Shown here: piece after piece, positions 52,353 to 60,581 of the stretch
Layout of the letters: each line of letters opens with the position of its first letter
How positions within the stretch are numbered: position 1 is the first letter of the stretch
Assembly: GCF_024137025.1 (NCBI RefSeq)
Contig: NZ_JAMYJR010000027.1
Span: forward strand, 248,001-312,000
Direction: 5' to 3'
DNA length: 64,000 nt
Source of the DNA: Paractinoplanes aksuensis
GTDB taxonomy: Bacteria; Actinomycetota; Actinomycetes; Mycobacteriales; Micromonosporaceae
Translations under genes and position numbers: made by a program
The notes under the pieces: model-generated
Database searches by the model: none
What the model was told of the DNA's origin: nothing
What the model saw: the letters and a program-made list of their open reading frames with translations, nothing else

Positions 52353-53697
52353 ACTGCCACCAGTCGAGGTTGAACAGATAGCCGCTGCCCCCGGCGAACC
52401 TCAGGTAGAGATCCTGGGTGCCGGACACCCCGGACACGCCGCACGAGACGGTGGTCCAGGTCTGCCAGCCGCCGGTGGCCGGAGCCGTGCAGGTGCCGGC
52501 CACCGTGCCGGTCGGGCTGCCCAGGCGCACCTCGACCCGGCCGCCCGAGGTGGCCGAGGCGACGCGGGCGGTGAAGGTCCGCGCGCCCGAGGAGAAGGCG
52601 ACGCCCCGCACCTTGAGGTAGTCGCCGTTGTCGACGTAGCCGACGTTGACGCCGCCGTCCGAGGAGCGCTCGGTCTCGACCCCGGAGGCCCAGGCGCTCG
52701 TCTCGGCCTCCTGCCGGGCGTACGGGTTGAGCGTGCCCACCTGGGGCGGACCGGCCGTGGTCATGGTGATCGTCGGGATGGTGCCGTCGGAGCGGTAACT
52801 GAAGCGTTCCACCGCGACCGACCGGGTGAAACCGCCGCCACCCGGCAACGCGCCGTTGTGGTAGAAGAAGTACGACCCGCCGTTGAAGTCGACGATCCCG
52901 GCGTGGTTGGTGAACGAGCTGCCCTGGCGCGGCATCACCGTCCCGCGATAGGTCCACGGCCCGGTCGGCCCGGTCGCGGTCGAGTAGCCGATGAACTCCG
53001 AGCAGCACTCGGCCGCGAACACGTTGTAATAGAGCCCGTTGCGCTTGTAGACCCAGGGCCCCTCCTCGTACAGGGTGGGCCGGCTTGTGTTGCCGGAGCG
53101 GGCGCCGAACCCGGCCGTGGTCAGCGGGATCTGCGCCGCCGACCCGGAGTACGAGATCATGTCGGTGTTGAGCCGCACGTACCACAGGTTCGGGTTACCC
53201 CAGTAGAGGTAGGCCTGGCCGTTGTCATCGATGAACACGTTGGGGTCGATCTCGCCGTTCTCGACCAGCGGCCGGCCCAGGGCGTCGCTGAACGGCCCGG
53301 TGGGGCTGGTCGACACCCCGACACCGATGGCCATGCGCCCGGTCGACCGGTTCTTCACCGGCACGTACCAATAGAACTTGCCGTTGCGGTAGGCGACGTG
53401 CCCGGCCCAGGCGTCGGCGCTGGCCCAGCTGAACGTGGCCAGGCTCATCGGCGAGCCGTGGTCGGTCCAGTTGACCATGTCGGCCGTCGAATAGACGCGC
53501 CATTCGCGCATGGTGAAGTAGGTCGAGCCGTCCTCGTCGTGTCCGGTGTAGACGTAGACGCGGCCGTTGTGCACCAGCGGCGCCGGGTCGGCGGTGTAGA
53601 TGGTCTGGACGATCGGGTTGTCGGCCCGGGCCTCGCGGGCGGCGCCGGGGAACAGCACAAGGGCGACGGCCAGGACGGCGATCAGGGCTCTTCGCAC
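52342..53697 (-). CDS. Secreted GH43 arabinoxylan hydrolase with CBM6
   Basis: A 451-residue exported enzyme. After the signal peptide ('ALIAVLAVALVLFPGAA') comes a five-bladed GH43 propeller with the catalytic base Asp in 'IYTADPAPLVHNGRVYVY', pKa-modulating Asp in 'EIDPNVFIDDNGQAYLYWG' and acid Glu in 'LYEEGPWVYKRNGLYY'. A C-terminal CBM6 follows ('YARQEAETSAWASGVETE', 'YVDNGDYLKVRGVAFSSGA'). The N-terminal pattern is that of arabinoxylan arabinofuranohydrolases (AXH type), which strip arabinose from xylan. GTG 53697 has GGAGGAG upstream. A GTGAACGTTCAC operator lies 21 bp before the start. Confidence 0.9.
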   Translation of the reverse strand: MRRALIAVLAVALVLFPGAAREARADNPIVQTIYTADPAPLVHNGRVYVYTGHDEDGSTYFTMREWRVYSTADMVNWTDHGSPMSLATFSWASADAWAGHVAYRNGKFYWYVPVKNRSTGRMAIGVGVSTSPTGPFSDALGRPLVENGEIDPNVFIDDNGQAYLYWGNPNLWYVRLNTDMISYSGSAAQIPLTTAGFGARSGNTSRPTLYEEGPWVYKRNGLYYNVFAAECCSEFIGYSTATGPTGPWTYRGTVMPRQGSSFTNHAGIVDFNGGSYFFYHNGALPGGGGFTRSVAVERFSYRSDGTIPTITMTTAGPPQVGTLNPYARQEAETSAWASGVETERSSDGGVNVGYVDNGDYLKVRGVAFSSGARTFTARVASATSGGRVEVRLGSPTGTVAGTCTAPATGGWQTWTTVSCGVSGVSGTQDLYLRFAGGSGYLFNLDWWQFTA

Positions 53698-53717
53698 GGC
53701 GACTCCTCCGCGTATCA

Positions 53718-53729
53718 GTGAACGTTCAC
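53718..53729. promoter_or_regulatory. LacI-type operator GTGAACGTTCAC, GH43-CBM6 side
   Basis: Perfect 12-bp palindrome in front of the minus-strand GH43-CBM6 gene. A near copy (GTGAACGATCAC) lies at the divergent plus-strand gene. Confidence 0.6.
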
Positions 53730-53883
53730 AGCAGAATGGCAAGACAGCGCCGGGGACAGCAAGAGCAAAAATAGAGCGAGAAAAACTGTTACGAGCTGCA
53801 TTAAACGCGCGTCGCCACATCCGAGTACTTCGATGCCTTGAGCCTGCAGACACATTCTGGCAACATCAGCGACACCCTCGGTT

Positions 53884-53895
53884 GTGAACGATCAC
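53884..53895. promoter_or_regulatory. LacI-type operator GTGAACGATCAC, ricin-GH43 side
   Basis: Palindromic but for the two central bases. It directly precedes the AGGAG ribosome-binding site of the ricin-GH43 gene, 155 bp from its partner, so one repressor could close both divergent promoters. Confidence 0.6.
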
Positions 53896-53907
53896 AGGAG
53901 CGTTCCC

Positions 53908-55932
53908 ATGCGACTTCGACTGACCGCCCTCGTCGCGGTCGTGCTCACCGGCGCCGCCGTGCTGCTGAGCGCGCCCAGCGCCGAAGCGGCGACGGTGGAC
54001 ACCTCGGCCTGGTACGTGCTGGTCAACCGGACCAGTGGCAAGGCCCTCGACGTCTACAACCTGGCCACCACCGACGGCGCCCGGATCACCCAGTGGACGC
54101 GCAACGACGGCAACCAGCAGCAGTGGCAGTTCGTCGACTCCGGCAGCGGGTACTACCGCCTCAAGTCGCGGCACTCGGGCAAGGTGCTCGACATCGCCGG
54201 CGCCTCCACCGCCAACGGCGCCGCCGTCAATCAGTGGACCGACAACAACAGCACCAATCAGCAGTTCCGGCTGGCCGACTCGGACGGCGGCCATGTGCGC
54301 CTGATCGCCCGGCACAGCGGCAAGGCCGTCGAGGTGCAGAACGCGGCCACGTCCGACGGTGCGACCGTCGTACAGTACGACGATTGGGGCGGCGCCAACC
54401 AGCAGTGGCAGCTCGTCCGGGTCGGGGCCAGTGCCGGAACCTTCACCAATCCGGTCGTGTGGCAGGACTTCGCCGACGGCGACATCATCCGGGTCGGGGA
54501 CGCCTACTACTGGTCGGCGTCGAACATGCACTACTCCCCCGGCGCGCCGATTCTGCGCTCGTACGACCTGGTCAACTGGGAGTACGCGGGCCACTCGGTG
54601 CCCCGGCTCGACTTCGACTCCTCGGCCTACGACCTGAGCGGCTCCCGGGCGTACGTCAAAGGGGTCTTCGCCTCGACCATGCAGTACCGCCGCAGCAACA
54701 GCACGTACTACTGGATCGGCTGCATCGAGTACAACCGCACCTACGTCTACACCGCCTCCGCGGTCGACGGCACGTGGACGAAGCGGGCCCGGCTCAACAA
54801 CTGCTACTACGACGCCGGGCTGCTCATCGACGACAACGACACCATGTATGTCGCGTACGGCAACAGCACGATCAGCGTCGCCCAGCTGTCGGCCGACGGT
54901 CTGAGCCAGGTGCGCTCCCAGCAAGTGTTCCAGACCCCGTCCAGCGTCGGCACGCTCGAGGGCGCCCGCTTCTACAAGCGCAACGGGTACTACTACATCT
55001 GGCTGACCCGTCCGGCCAACGGACAGTACGTGCTGCGGTCGTCCAGCCCCTTCGGCCCGTACGAGATGAAGCAGGTGCTGCTCAACCTGCCGGGCCCGAT
55101 CTCCGGAGGCGGGGTGCCGCACCAGGGCGGGCTGGTGCAGACGCAGAACGGCGACTGGTACTACATGTCGTTCGTCGACGCGTTCCCCGGCGGCCGGGTA
55201 CCGGCCCTCGCCCCGATCAACTGGAGCTCGGACGGCTGGCCCGTGCTGCAGACCGTCAACGGCGCGTGGGGCGCGACCTACCCGAAGCCGAACATCAGCA
55301 CCTCCCGCACCGTCCAGTCGATGCTGCCCAACGAGACCTTCACCGGCTCGACGCTCGGGCCCCGCTGGGAATGGAACCACAACCCGGACAACTCGAGGTG
55401 GTCGCTCAACAACGGGTTGCAGCTGCAGACGGCGACGGTCACCAATGACCTCTACAACGCGCGCAACACGCTGACCCACCGTGTGCAGGGGCCGGCCTCG
55501 ACCGCCACTATCGAGCTCGACCACAGCACGATGCGCGACGGCGATCGCTCCGGGCTGGCCATGCTGCGCGACACGTCGGCCTGGATCGGCGTCCGCCGGG
55601 ACAACGGCCAGACCCGGGTCGTCATGACCAACGGGCTGACCATGAACAGCAGCTGGGCCACCACCGGCACCGGCTCGGAACAGGCGAGCGCCGCGGTCTC
55701 GGGCGGGCGGATCTGGTTGCGGGCCCAGGCCGACGTGCGGCCCGGCTCCGGACGCCAGGCCACCTTCTCGTACAGCACGGACGGGGTGAATTTCACCCGG
55801 CTCGGCCCGGCCTTGACGCTCAACAACGCCTGGCAGTTCTTCCCGGGCTACCGGTTCGCGATGTTCAACTACGCCACCCAGGCCCTGGGTGGAGCCGTGA
55901 CCGTCAAGCGCTTCACGATGACCGCCCCCTAA
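53908..55932 (+). CDS. Secreted GH43 glycosidase with N-terminal ricin-type lectin domain
   Basis: A 674-residue exported enzyme: signal peptide ('LTALVAVVLTGAAVLLSAPS'), a ricin B-type beta-trefoil with three QxW repeats ('NQQQWQF', 'NQQFRLA', 'NQQWQLV'), a GH43 propeller ('VVWQDFADGDIIRVGDAYYW', 'DAGLLIDDNDTMYVAYG', 'GTLEGARFYKRNGYYYIW') and a C-terminal concanavalin-like sandwich as in GH43 beta-xylosidases ('FTGSTLGPRWEWNHNPDN', 'AMFNYATQALGGAVTVKRF'). Likely a beta-xylosidase or arabinofuranosidase. AGGAG precedes ATG 53908. Co-transcribed with the GH127 gene 12 bp downstream. Confidence 0.9.
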   Translation: MRLRLTALVAVVLTGAAVLLSAPSAEAATVDTSAWYVLVNRTSGKALDVYNLATTDGARITQWTRNDGNQQQWQFVDSGSGYYRLKSRHSGKVLDIAGASTANGAAVNQWTDNNSTNQQFRLADSDGGHVRLIARHSGKAVEVQNAATSDGATVVQYDDWGGANQQWQLVRVGASAGTFTNPVVWQDFADGDIIRVGDAYYWSASNMHYSPGAPILRSYDLVNWEYAGHSVPRLDFDSSAYDLSGSRAYVKGVFASTMQYRRSNSTYYWIGCIEYNRTYVYTASAVDGTWTKRARLNNCYYDAGLLIDDNDTMYVAYGNSTISVAQLSADGLSQVRSQQVFQTPSSVGTLEGARFYKRNGYYYIWLTRPANGQYVLRSSSPFGPYEMKQVLLNLPGPISGGGVPHQGGLVQTQNGDWYYMSFVDAFPGGRVPALAPINWSSDGWPVLQTVNGAWGATYPKPNISTSRTVQSMLPNETFTGSTLGPRWEWNHNPDNSRWSLNNGLQLQTATVTNDLYNARNTLTHRVQGPASTATIELDHSTMRDGDRSGLAMLRDTSAWIGVRRDNGQTRVVMTNGLTMNSSWATTGTGSEQASAAVSGGRIWLRAQADVRPGSGRQATFSYSTDGVNFTRLGPALTLNNAWQFFPGYRFAMFNYATQALGGAVTVKRFTMTAP

Positions 55933-55944
55933 GGAGTCCCTGTC

Positions 55945-58251
55945 ATGCCGTTCCCCGCGATGAGCCGCCGCCGTCTTCTGCAGGCGGGAGGCGCGGCGGC
56001 TCTCGTCACCGCCCTCGACCCGCAGCCGGCGGCGGCCGCCGTCGTCCCACCGGCCCGCACCGACATCGGTGCGGCGGCGTTCCCCTTCGAGCTCGGCCAG
56101 GTGCGGCTGAACTCGGGCCGCCTCCTCGACAACCAGAACCGGACGCTGAGCTATCTGCGGTTCGTCGACGTCAACCGGCTGCTCTACGTGTTCCGGGCCA
56201 ACCACCGGCTCTCCACCAACGGCGCCGCCGCCAACGGGGGCTGGGACGCGCCCAGTTTCCCGTTCCGATCGCATGTGCAGGGCCACTTCCTGACCGCCTG
56301 GGCCCAGGCGTACGCCGTACTGGGCGACACCACCTGCCGTGCCAAGGCCGACCAGATGGTGGCCGAGCTGGCCAAGTGCCAGGCCAACAACGCGGCCGCG
56401 GGCTTCGCCACCGGGTATCTGTCGGGCTTCCCGGAATCCGACTTCACCGCGCTCGAGGCCCGCACCCTGTCCAACGGCAATGTGCCGTACTACTGCATCC
56501 ACAAGACGCTGACCGGGTTGCTCGACGTGTGGCGGTGGACCGGCAACACCCAGGCCCGCACCGTGCTGCTGGCCCTGGCCGGGTGGGTCGACACCCGTAC
56601 GGCTCGATTGAGCTCCAGCCAGATGCAGGCCATGCTGGGCACGGAGTTCGGCGGCATGAACGAGGTGCTGACCGACATCTACCAGCAGACCGGCGACTCG
56701 CGCTGGCTGACCGCGGCCCAGCGCTTCGACCACGCCGCCGTGTTCACCCCGCTGGCCGCCAACTCCGACCAGCTCAACGGGTTGCACGCCAACACGCAGG
56801 TGCCCAAGTGGATCGGCGCCGCCCGCGAGTACAAGGCGACCGGCACCACCCGCTACCGCGACATCGCCGCCAACGCCTGGAGCATCACCACCCGGGCCCA
56901 CACGTACGCCATCGGGGGCAACAGCCAGGCCGAGCACTTCCGGGCCCCGAACGCGATCGCCGGCTACCTCAGCAACGACACCTGCGAGCACTGCAACACC
57001 CACAACATGCTCAAGCTGACCCGCGAGCTGTGGACCCTGTACCCGAACAACGCCGGCTACTTCGACTTCTACGAACGGGCCTTGCTCAACCACCTGGTCG
57101 GCGCGCAGAACCCGGCCGACAGCCACGGCGGCGTCACCTATTTCACCCCGCTGCGGCCGGGCGGGCGCCGCGGGGTCGGGCCGGCCTGGGGCGGCGGCAC
57201 CTGGTCGACCGACTACGACTCGTTCTGGTGCTGCCAGGGCACCGGCCTCGAGACCAACACCAAGCTGATGGACTCGATCTACTTCTACAACGGCACCACG
57301 CTGACCGTGAACCTGTTCGTGCCCTCGACGCTCACCTGGTCGCAGCGCGGCATCACCGTCACCCAGTCCACGACCTACCCGGCCGGTGACACCACCACCC
57401 TGACCGTGTCCGGCTCGCCGTCGGGTTCCTGGGGTCTTCGCGTACGCATCCCCGCCTGGACGCAGAATCCCGTGCTCAGCGTCAACGGCGTCACCCAGAA
57501 CGTCACAGCGACGCCCGGCTCCTACGCCACCGTCACCCGCACCTGGGCCGCCGGCGACACGTTGACCGTCCGGCTGCCGATGCGGGTGATCCTGCAGCCG
57601 GCCAACGACAACCCGAACATCCAGGCCATCACGTACGGGCCGGCCGTGCTGGCCGGCAACTACGGCAGCACGTCGCTGTCCGCGCCGCCATCGCTGACCG
57701 CCTCGACCATCACCCGCACCAGCACGTCCGCCCTGGCCTTCACGGCCACCGCCAACGGTTCGACGGTGAATCTGGGACCGTTCCAGGACGCGCACGGCTT
57801 CAACTACGCCGTCTACTGGAACACCGGCGGTGGCACCAGCCCGACGGTCAAGCTGGTCAACGTGGGCACCGGCCTGGTGCTCGGCATCCAGGACATGTCG
57901 ACCGTCGACGGCGGCCTGGCCGTGGTCTGGGGCGACACCGGGACCGCCGACCACCAGTGGGTGCGGGTCACCGACGGCTCGGCCGTGAAGTTCCGAAACG
58001 CCAACAGCGGCAAGGTGCTCGGCGTCGAGAACATGTCGACGGCCGACAACGCCCGCGTGTTGCAGTGGTCGGACACGGGCACCGCCGACCACCGCTGGAC
58101 GCTGGTCGACAACGGCAATGGCACGTACAAAATCCGGAATATCAACAGCGGCAAGCTGCTGGCCATCCTCAACGGCTCCAGCACGTGGGGCACCCAGGTG
58201 GTGCAGGACGCCGACAACGGCAGCGCCGACAATGTCTGGCGCCTGGTCTGA
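55945..58251 (+). CDS. Tat-exported GH127 beta-L-arabinofuranosidase with ricin-type lectin domain
   Basis: A 768-residue enzyme with a twin-arginine signal ('MSRRRLLQAGGAAAL'). The GH127 (alpha/alpha)6 barrel contains the metal and catalytic ligands known from Bifidobacterium HypBA1: Glu348 and Cys350 in 'TCEHCNTHNM', and Cys429-Cys430 in 'FWCCQGTG' (the first is the expected nucleophile), plus a candidate acid/base Glu in 'QAEHFRAPN'. A C-terminal ricin-like trefoil has QW/DHxW repeats. It should release beta-L-arabinofuranose in a Zn-cysteine mechanism. Tat export fits a metal-containing protein folded in the cytoplasm. GGAG precedes the start. Confidence 0.9.
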   Translation: MPFPAMSRRRLLQAGGAAALVTALDPQPAAAAVVPPARTDIGAAAFPFELGQVRLNSGRLLDNQNRTLSYLRFVDVNRLLYVFRANHRLSTNGAAANGGWDAPSFPFRSHVQGHFLTAWAQAYAVLGDTTCRAKADQMVAELAKCQANNAAAGFATGYLSGFPESDFTALEARTLSNGNVPYYCIHKTLTGLLDVWRWTGNTQARTVLLALAGWVDTRTARLSSSQMQAMLGTEFGGMNEVLTDIYQQTGDSRWLTAAQRFDHAAVFTPLAANSDQLNGLHANTQVPKWIGAAREYKATGTTRYRDIAANAWSITTRAHTYAIGGNSQAEHFRAPNAIAGYLSNDTCEHCNTHNMLKLTRELWTLYPNNAGYFDFYERALLNHLVGAQNPADSHGGVTYFTPLRPGGRRGVGPAWGGGTWSTDYDSFWCCQGTGLETNTKLMDSIYFYNGTTLTVNLFVPSTLTWSQRGITVTQSTTYPAGDTTTLTVSGSPSGSWGLRVRIPAWTQNPVLSVNGVTQNVTATPGSYATVTRTWAAGDTLTVRLPMRVILQPANDNPNIQAITYGPAVLAGNYGSTSLSAPPSLTASTITRTSTSALAFTATANGSTVNLGPFQDAHGFNYAVYWNTGGGTSPTVKLVNVGTGLVLGIQDMSTVDGGLAVVWGDTGTADHQWVRVTDGSAVKFRNANSGKVLGVENMSTADNARVLQWSDTGTADHRWTLVDNGNGTYKIRNINSGKLLAILNGSSTWGTQVVQDADNGSADNVWRLV

Positions 58252-58263
58252 GACCGGCCCGAC

Positions 58264-58308
58264 GCCGGTCGCCCCCGATCCGAGCCACCAGGACCGAGGG
58301 CGACCGGC
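58264..58308. terminator. Stem-loop between convergent GH127 and GH6 genes
   Basis: Perfect 11-bp arms GCCGGTCGCCC and GGGCGACCGGC with a 23-base loop, between the two stops (58251 and 58320). Confidence 0.6.
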
Positions 58309-58319
58309 CGCACCGGGGA

Positions 58320-59285
58320 TCAGTATCCGTAGATCATCTTGTACGCGACCTCGGGCAGGAACTGCCCGGCGGTGGAGCCGCCGCCGACCCCGCAGTTCCC
58401 GTCGGACTCGCCCGGCGTCTTGAGCCAGAGCAGCATCTCGGCGCCTCCGCCGAGCTGGCTCGGCGTGCCGATCCGGCGCCCGCCCGGGTTGCACCACTGC
58501 CCGTTCGGGCCGTTGCCGTTGCGGCTGGTATCGATCACGAACGGCTTGCTGTAGCCGTAGTTCCGCAACGCCGAGGCCACCCGGTTGCCGTAGTTGCTGT
58601 TGTCGCCGGTGGTGAAGTAGTTCGACACGTTGAGCGCGAAGCCGCGCGCGTTGGCCACACCGGCCTGGTTCAGGCGCTGGGCCATGGTCGAGGCGTCGAT
58701 CCACCCGGGGTTGCCGGCGTCGAGGTAGGCCCAGGTGTTGGGGGCTTTGGAGCGGAACTGGGCGGCCGCGCGGGAGAGCATGCCCACCCGGTCGTTGATC
58801 TGCCCCTGGCTCATGCAGTTGAAATCGCCCAGCGAGTCCGGCTCGAGAACCACTACTGCGGGCCGATTGCCGATGGCGGCGGCGAAGGACGAGATCCAGG
58901 CGTCGTACGCACCCACGCTGCCGGCCCCGCCCCCGGAGTGACCGCCGCAGGCGTCCCGGCCGGGGAGGTTGTACGCGACCAGGACGGGCAGCTTGTCGAC
59001 GGCGTCGGCCGCGCCGACGTACCCGCCGACCGCTCGCCCGATGTCGCCGCTCCAGTTGCCGAACCAGCTGGCCATCGGCCGCTGGGCGATCTGGCTGCGG
59101 ATGGCCGCGGCCCGTCCGTCGCCGGGGTTGGCGGCGGCCCAGACGGCCGGGCTGGACTGGGGATTGACGTAGAAGCCGCTGGTCTGGCCGACCGGGTCGG
59201 CGTGGGCGGCCGGGGCGCCGAGCAGCACGGCGGGGATGGTCAGGGCCAGCGCGGCGGCCAGCGTCCGGGGACGGAGTCGTTTCAT
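58320..59285 (-). CDS. Secreted GH6 cellulase
   Basis: A 321-residue exported GH6 enzyme (endoglucanase or cellobiohydrolase). The signal peptide ends near 'AAHADP'. Family features are 'PVLVAYNLPGRDACGGHSGG' with the general-acid Asp, 'AVVVLEPDSLGDFNC', 'TWAYLDAGNPGWID', 'NVSNYFTTGDN' and 'EMLLWLKTPGESDGNC'. It cleaves beta-1,4-glucan with inversion. No carbohydrate-binding module is attached. GGAG precedes ATG 59285. Two LacI-type palindromes lie between it and the divergent lacI-type gene. Confidence 0.92.
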   Translation of the reverse strand: MKRLRPRTLAAALALTIPAVLLGAPAAHADPVGQTSGFYVNPQSSPAVWAAANPGDGRAAAIRSQIAQRPMASWFGNWSGDIGRAVGGYVGAADAVDKLPVLVAYNLPGRDACGGHSGGGAGSVGAYDAWISSFAAAIGNRPAVVVLEPDSLGDFNCMSQGQINDRVGMLSRAAAQFRSKAPNTWAYLDAGNPGWIDASTMAQRLNQAGVANARGFALNVSNYFTTGDNSNYGNRVASALRNYGYSKPFVIDTSRNGNGPNGQWCNPGGRRIGTPSQLGGGAEMLLWLKTPGESDGNCGVGGGSTAGQFLPEVAYKMIYGY

Positions 59286-59312
59286 CGGGGGTCTCCTACG
59301 GTCGGCAGATTT

Positions 59313-59328
59313 CCGGGAGCGCTTCCAG
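59313..59328. promoter_or_regulatory. LacI-type operator 1 in the GH6/LacI divergent region
   Basis: CCGGGAGCGCTTCCAG, a near-palindrome around AGCGCT, 28 bp before the GH6 start. Related to, but distinct from, GGGAGCGCTCCC at the xylanase. Confidence 0.65.
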
Positions 59329-59380
59329 CCAGAATAATCCACGTGCATCTATTTGTGACCGACACCGACGTGCTCCTTTT

Positions 59381-59396
59381 CCGGGACCGCTTCCAG
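59381..59396. promoter_or_regulatory. LacI-type operator 2 in the GH6/LacI divergent region
   Basis: CCGGGACCGCTTCCAG, identical to operator 1 except one base, 68 bp away and 73 bp before the LacI-type gene. The pair suggests autoregulation together with GH6 control. Confidence 0.65.
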
Positions 59397-59468
59397 TCGA
59401 CCTCAATTCGATGGCGGCCGATATGATCAGCCGGCGGCGACCCGCCGATCGGAAAGGACCCGGCAGCG

Positions 59469-60473
59469 ATGGCAGACCGACGGCAGCCCACCCTGGACGA
59501 GGTGGCCGAACGCGCCGGCGTCTCCCGCTCGGCCGCGTCCCGGGTCATCAACCGGGCGCCGCACGTCAGCCCGGCCGCCCGCGAAGCCGTCGAACGGGCC
59601 ATCAAAGAGCTGGGCTACCTGCCCAACCGGACGGCCCGGGCCCTGGCCACCCAGCAGACCGGGATCGTCGCCCTGGCCGTCTCGCACGACGACCCCCAAC
59701 TGTTCGCCGATCCGTTCTACGCCCAGGTCATCGTCGGGGTTTCCTCGGTGCTCGAGGACACCGACCTGCACCTGCTGCTGTGCCTGGCCAGTTCCGTCCG
59801 GGGCCGGTCCCGCCTGACCAATCTGCTGCGCACCCGGGGCGTCGACGGCATCATGCTGATGGCGATGGGCGCCGGCGACCCGCTGAACCAGATCGTCGGC
59901 GACACCGGCCTGCCGGCCGTCTACGGTGGCCGGCCGCCGCACGTCGAACCGCAGTACTACGTCGACTCGGACAACGCCGGCGGCGCCCGCCTGGCCACCG
60001 AGCACCTCATCGGCCTGGGCCGCACCCGCATCGTCACCATCGCCGGGCTGCCCGACAGCCAGGCCGGCGAGGCCCGCCACCGGGGCTACCGCGAAGCGAT
60101 GATCATGGCCGGGCTGACCCCGTACGGCGCCGTCGAGGGCGATTTCACCGAGGCGGCCGGGGCGGCGGCGATGAAGACCCTGCTCGACCGTCACCCCGAC
60201 CTCGACGGCGTGTTCGCCGCCAGCGACAACATGGCGGCCGGCGCCCTGCGCGTGCTGAGCGCGGCCGGCCGCCGCGTGCCGGCCGACGTGGCCGTGGTCG
60301 GCTTCGACAACCTGGGCATCGCCCAGCGGACGGAGCCACCGCTGACCACGGTCCACCAGTCCATCCAGGCCCTGGGCCAGGAGATGACCCGGATGCTGAT
60401 CGCCCTCATCGCGGGGCAGGACCGCACCCCCGTCATCCTGCCGACCCGGCTCGTCCGGCGCGGCTCGGCCTGA
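59469..60473 (+). CDS. LacI-family transcriptional regulator
   Basis: A 334-residue LacI/GalR regulator: N-terminal helix-turn-helix and hinge ('TLDEVAERAGVSRSAASRVI', 'YLPNRTARALATQQTG') and a sugar-binding-protein-like effector domain ('VDSDNAGGARLATEHLIGLG', 'VVGFDNLGIAQRTEPPLTTV'). It probably represses the divergent GH6 gene and itself through the two CCGGGAsCGCTTCCAG sites, with a cello-oligosaccharide as plausible inducer. It could also read the related site at the xylanase. Confidence 0.9.
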   Translation: MADRRQPTLDEVAERAGVSRSAASRVINRAPHVSPAAREAVERAIKELGYLPNRTARALATQQTGIVALAVSHDDPQLFADPFYAQVIVGVSSVLEDTDLHLLLCLASSVRGRSRLTNLLRTRGVDGIMLMAMGAGDPLNQIVGDTGLPAVYGGRPPHVEPQYYVDSDNAGGARLATEHLIGLGRTRIVTIAGLPDSQAGEARHRGYREAMIMAGLTPYGAVEGDFTEAAGAAAMKTLLDRHPDLDGVFAASDNMAAGALRVLSAAGRRVPADVAVVGFDNLGIAQRTEPPLTTVHQSIQALGQEMTRMLIALIAGQDRTPVILPTRLVRRGSA

Positions 60474-60567
60474 ACCCGGGTCGTCCCGGTCCTGCTGCTC
60501 GCCTCGTCCGGCGGGGCTCGTCCCGAACCCGTCCGTCCTGTGCGCTGGGCGAGACCGGTTTCGATCT

Positions 60568-60573
60568 GATAAT
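60568..60573 (+). promoter_or_regulatory. -10 box of a probably leaderless transcript
   Basis: TGATAAT lies eight bases before ATG 60582, so transcription would begin at or next to the start codon. No convincing -35 is seen. The GGAGG directly touches the ATG, too close to act as a ribosome-binding site. Confidence 0.5.
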
Positions 60574-60581
60574 CGTGGAGG

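Noticed and set aside
53866..58704. 1612-codon open frame on the minus strand
   Set aside because: It is antisense to the ricin-GH43 and GH127 genes, whose plus-strand frames hold clear catalytic motifs. Long antisense frames are expected at this GC content.
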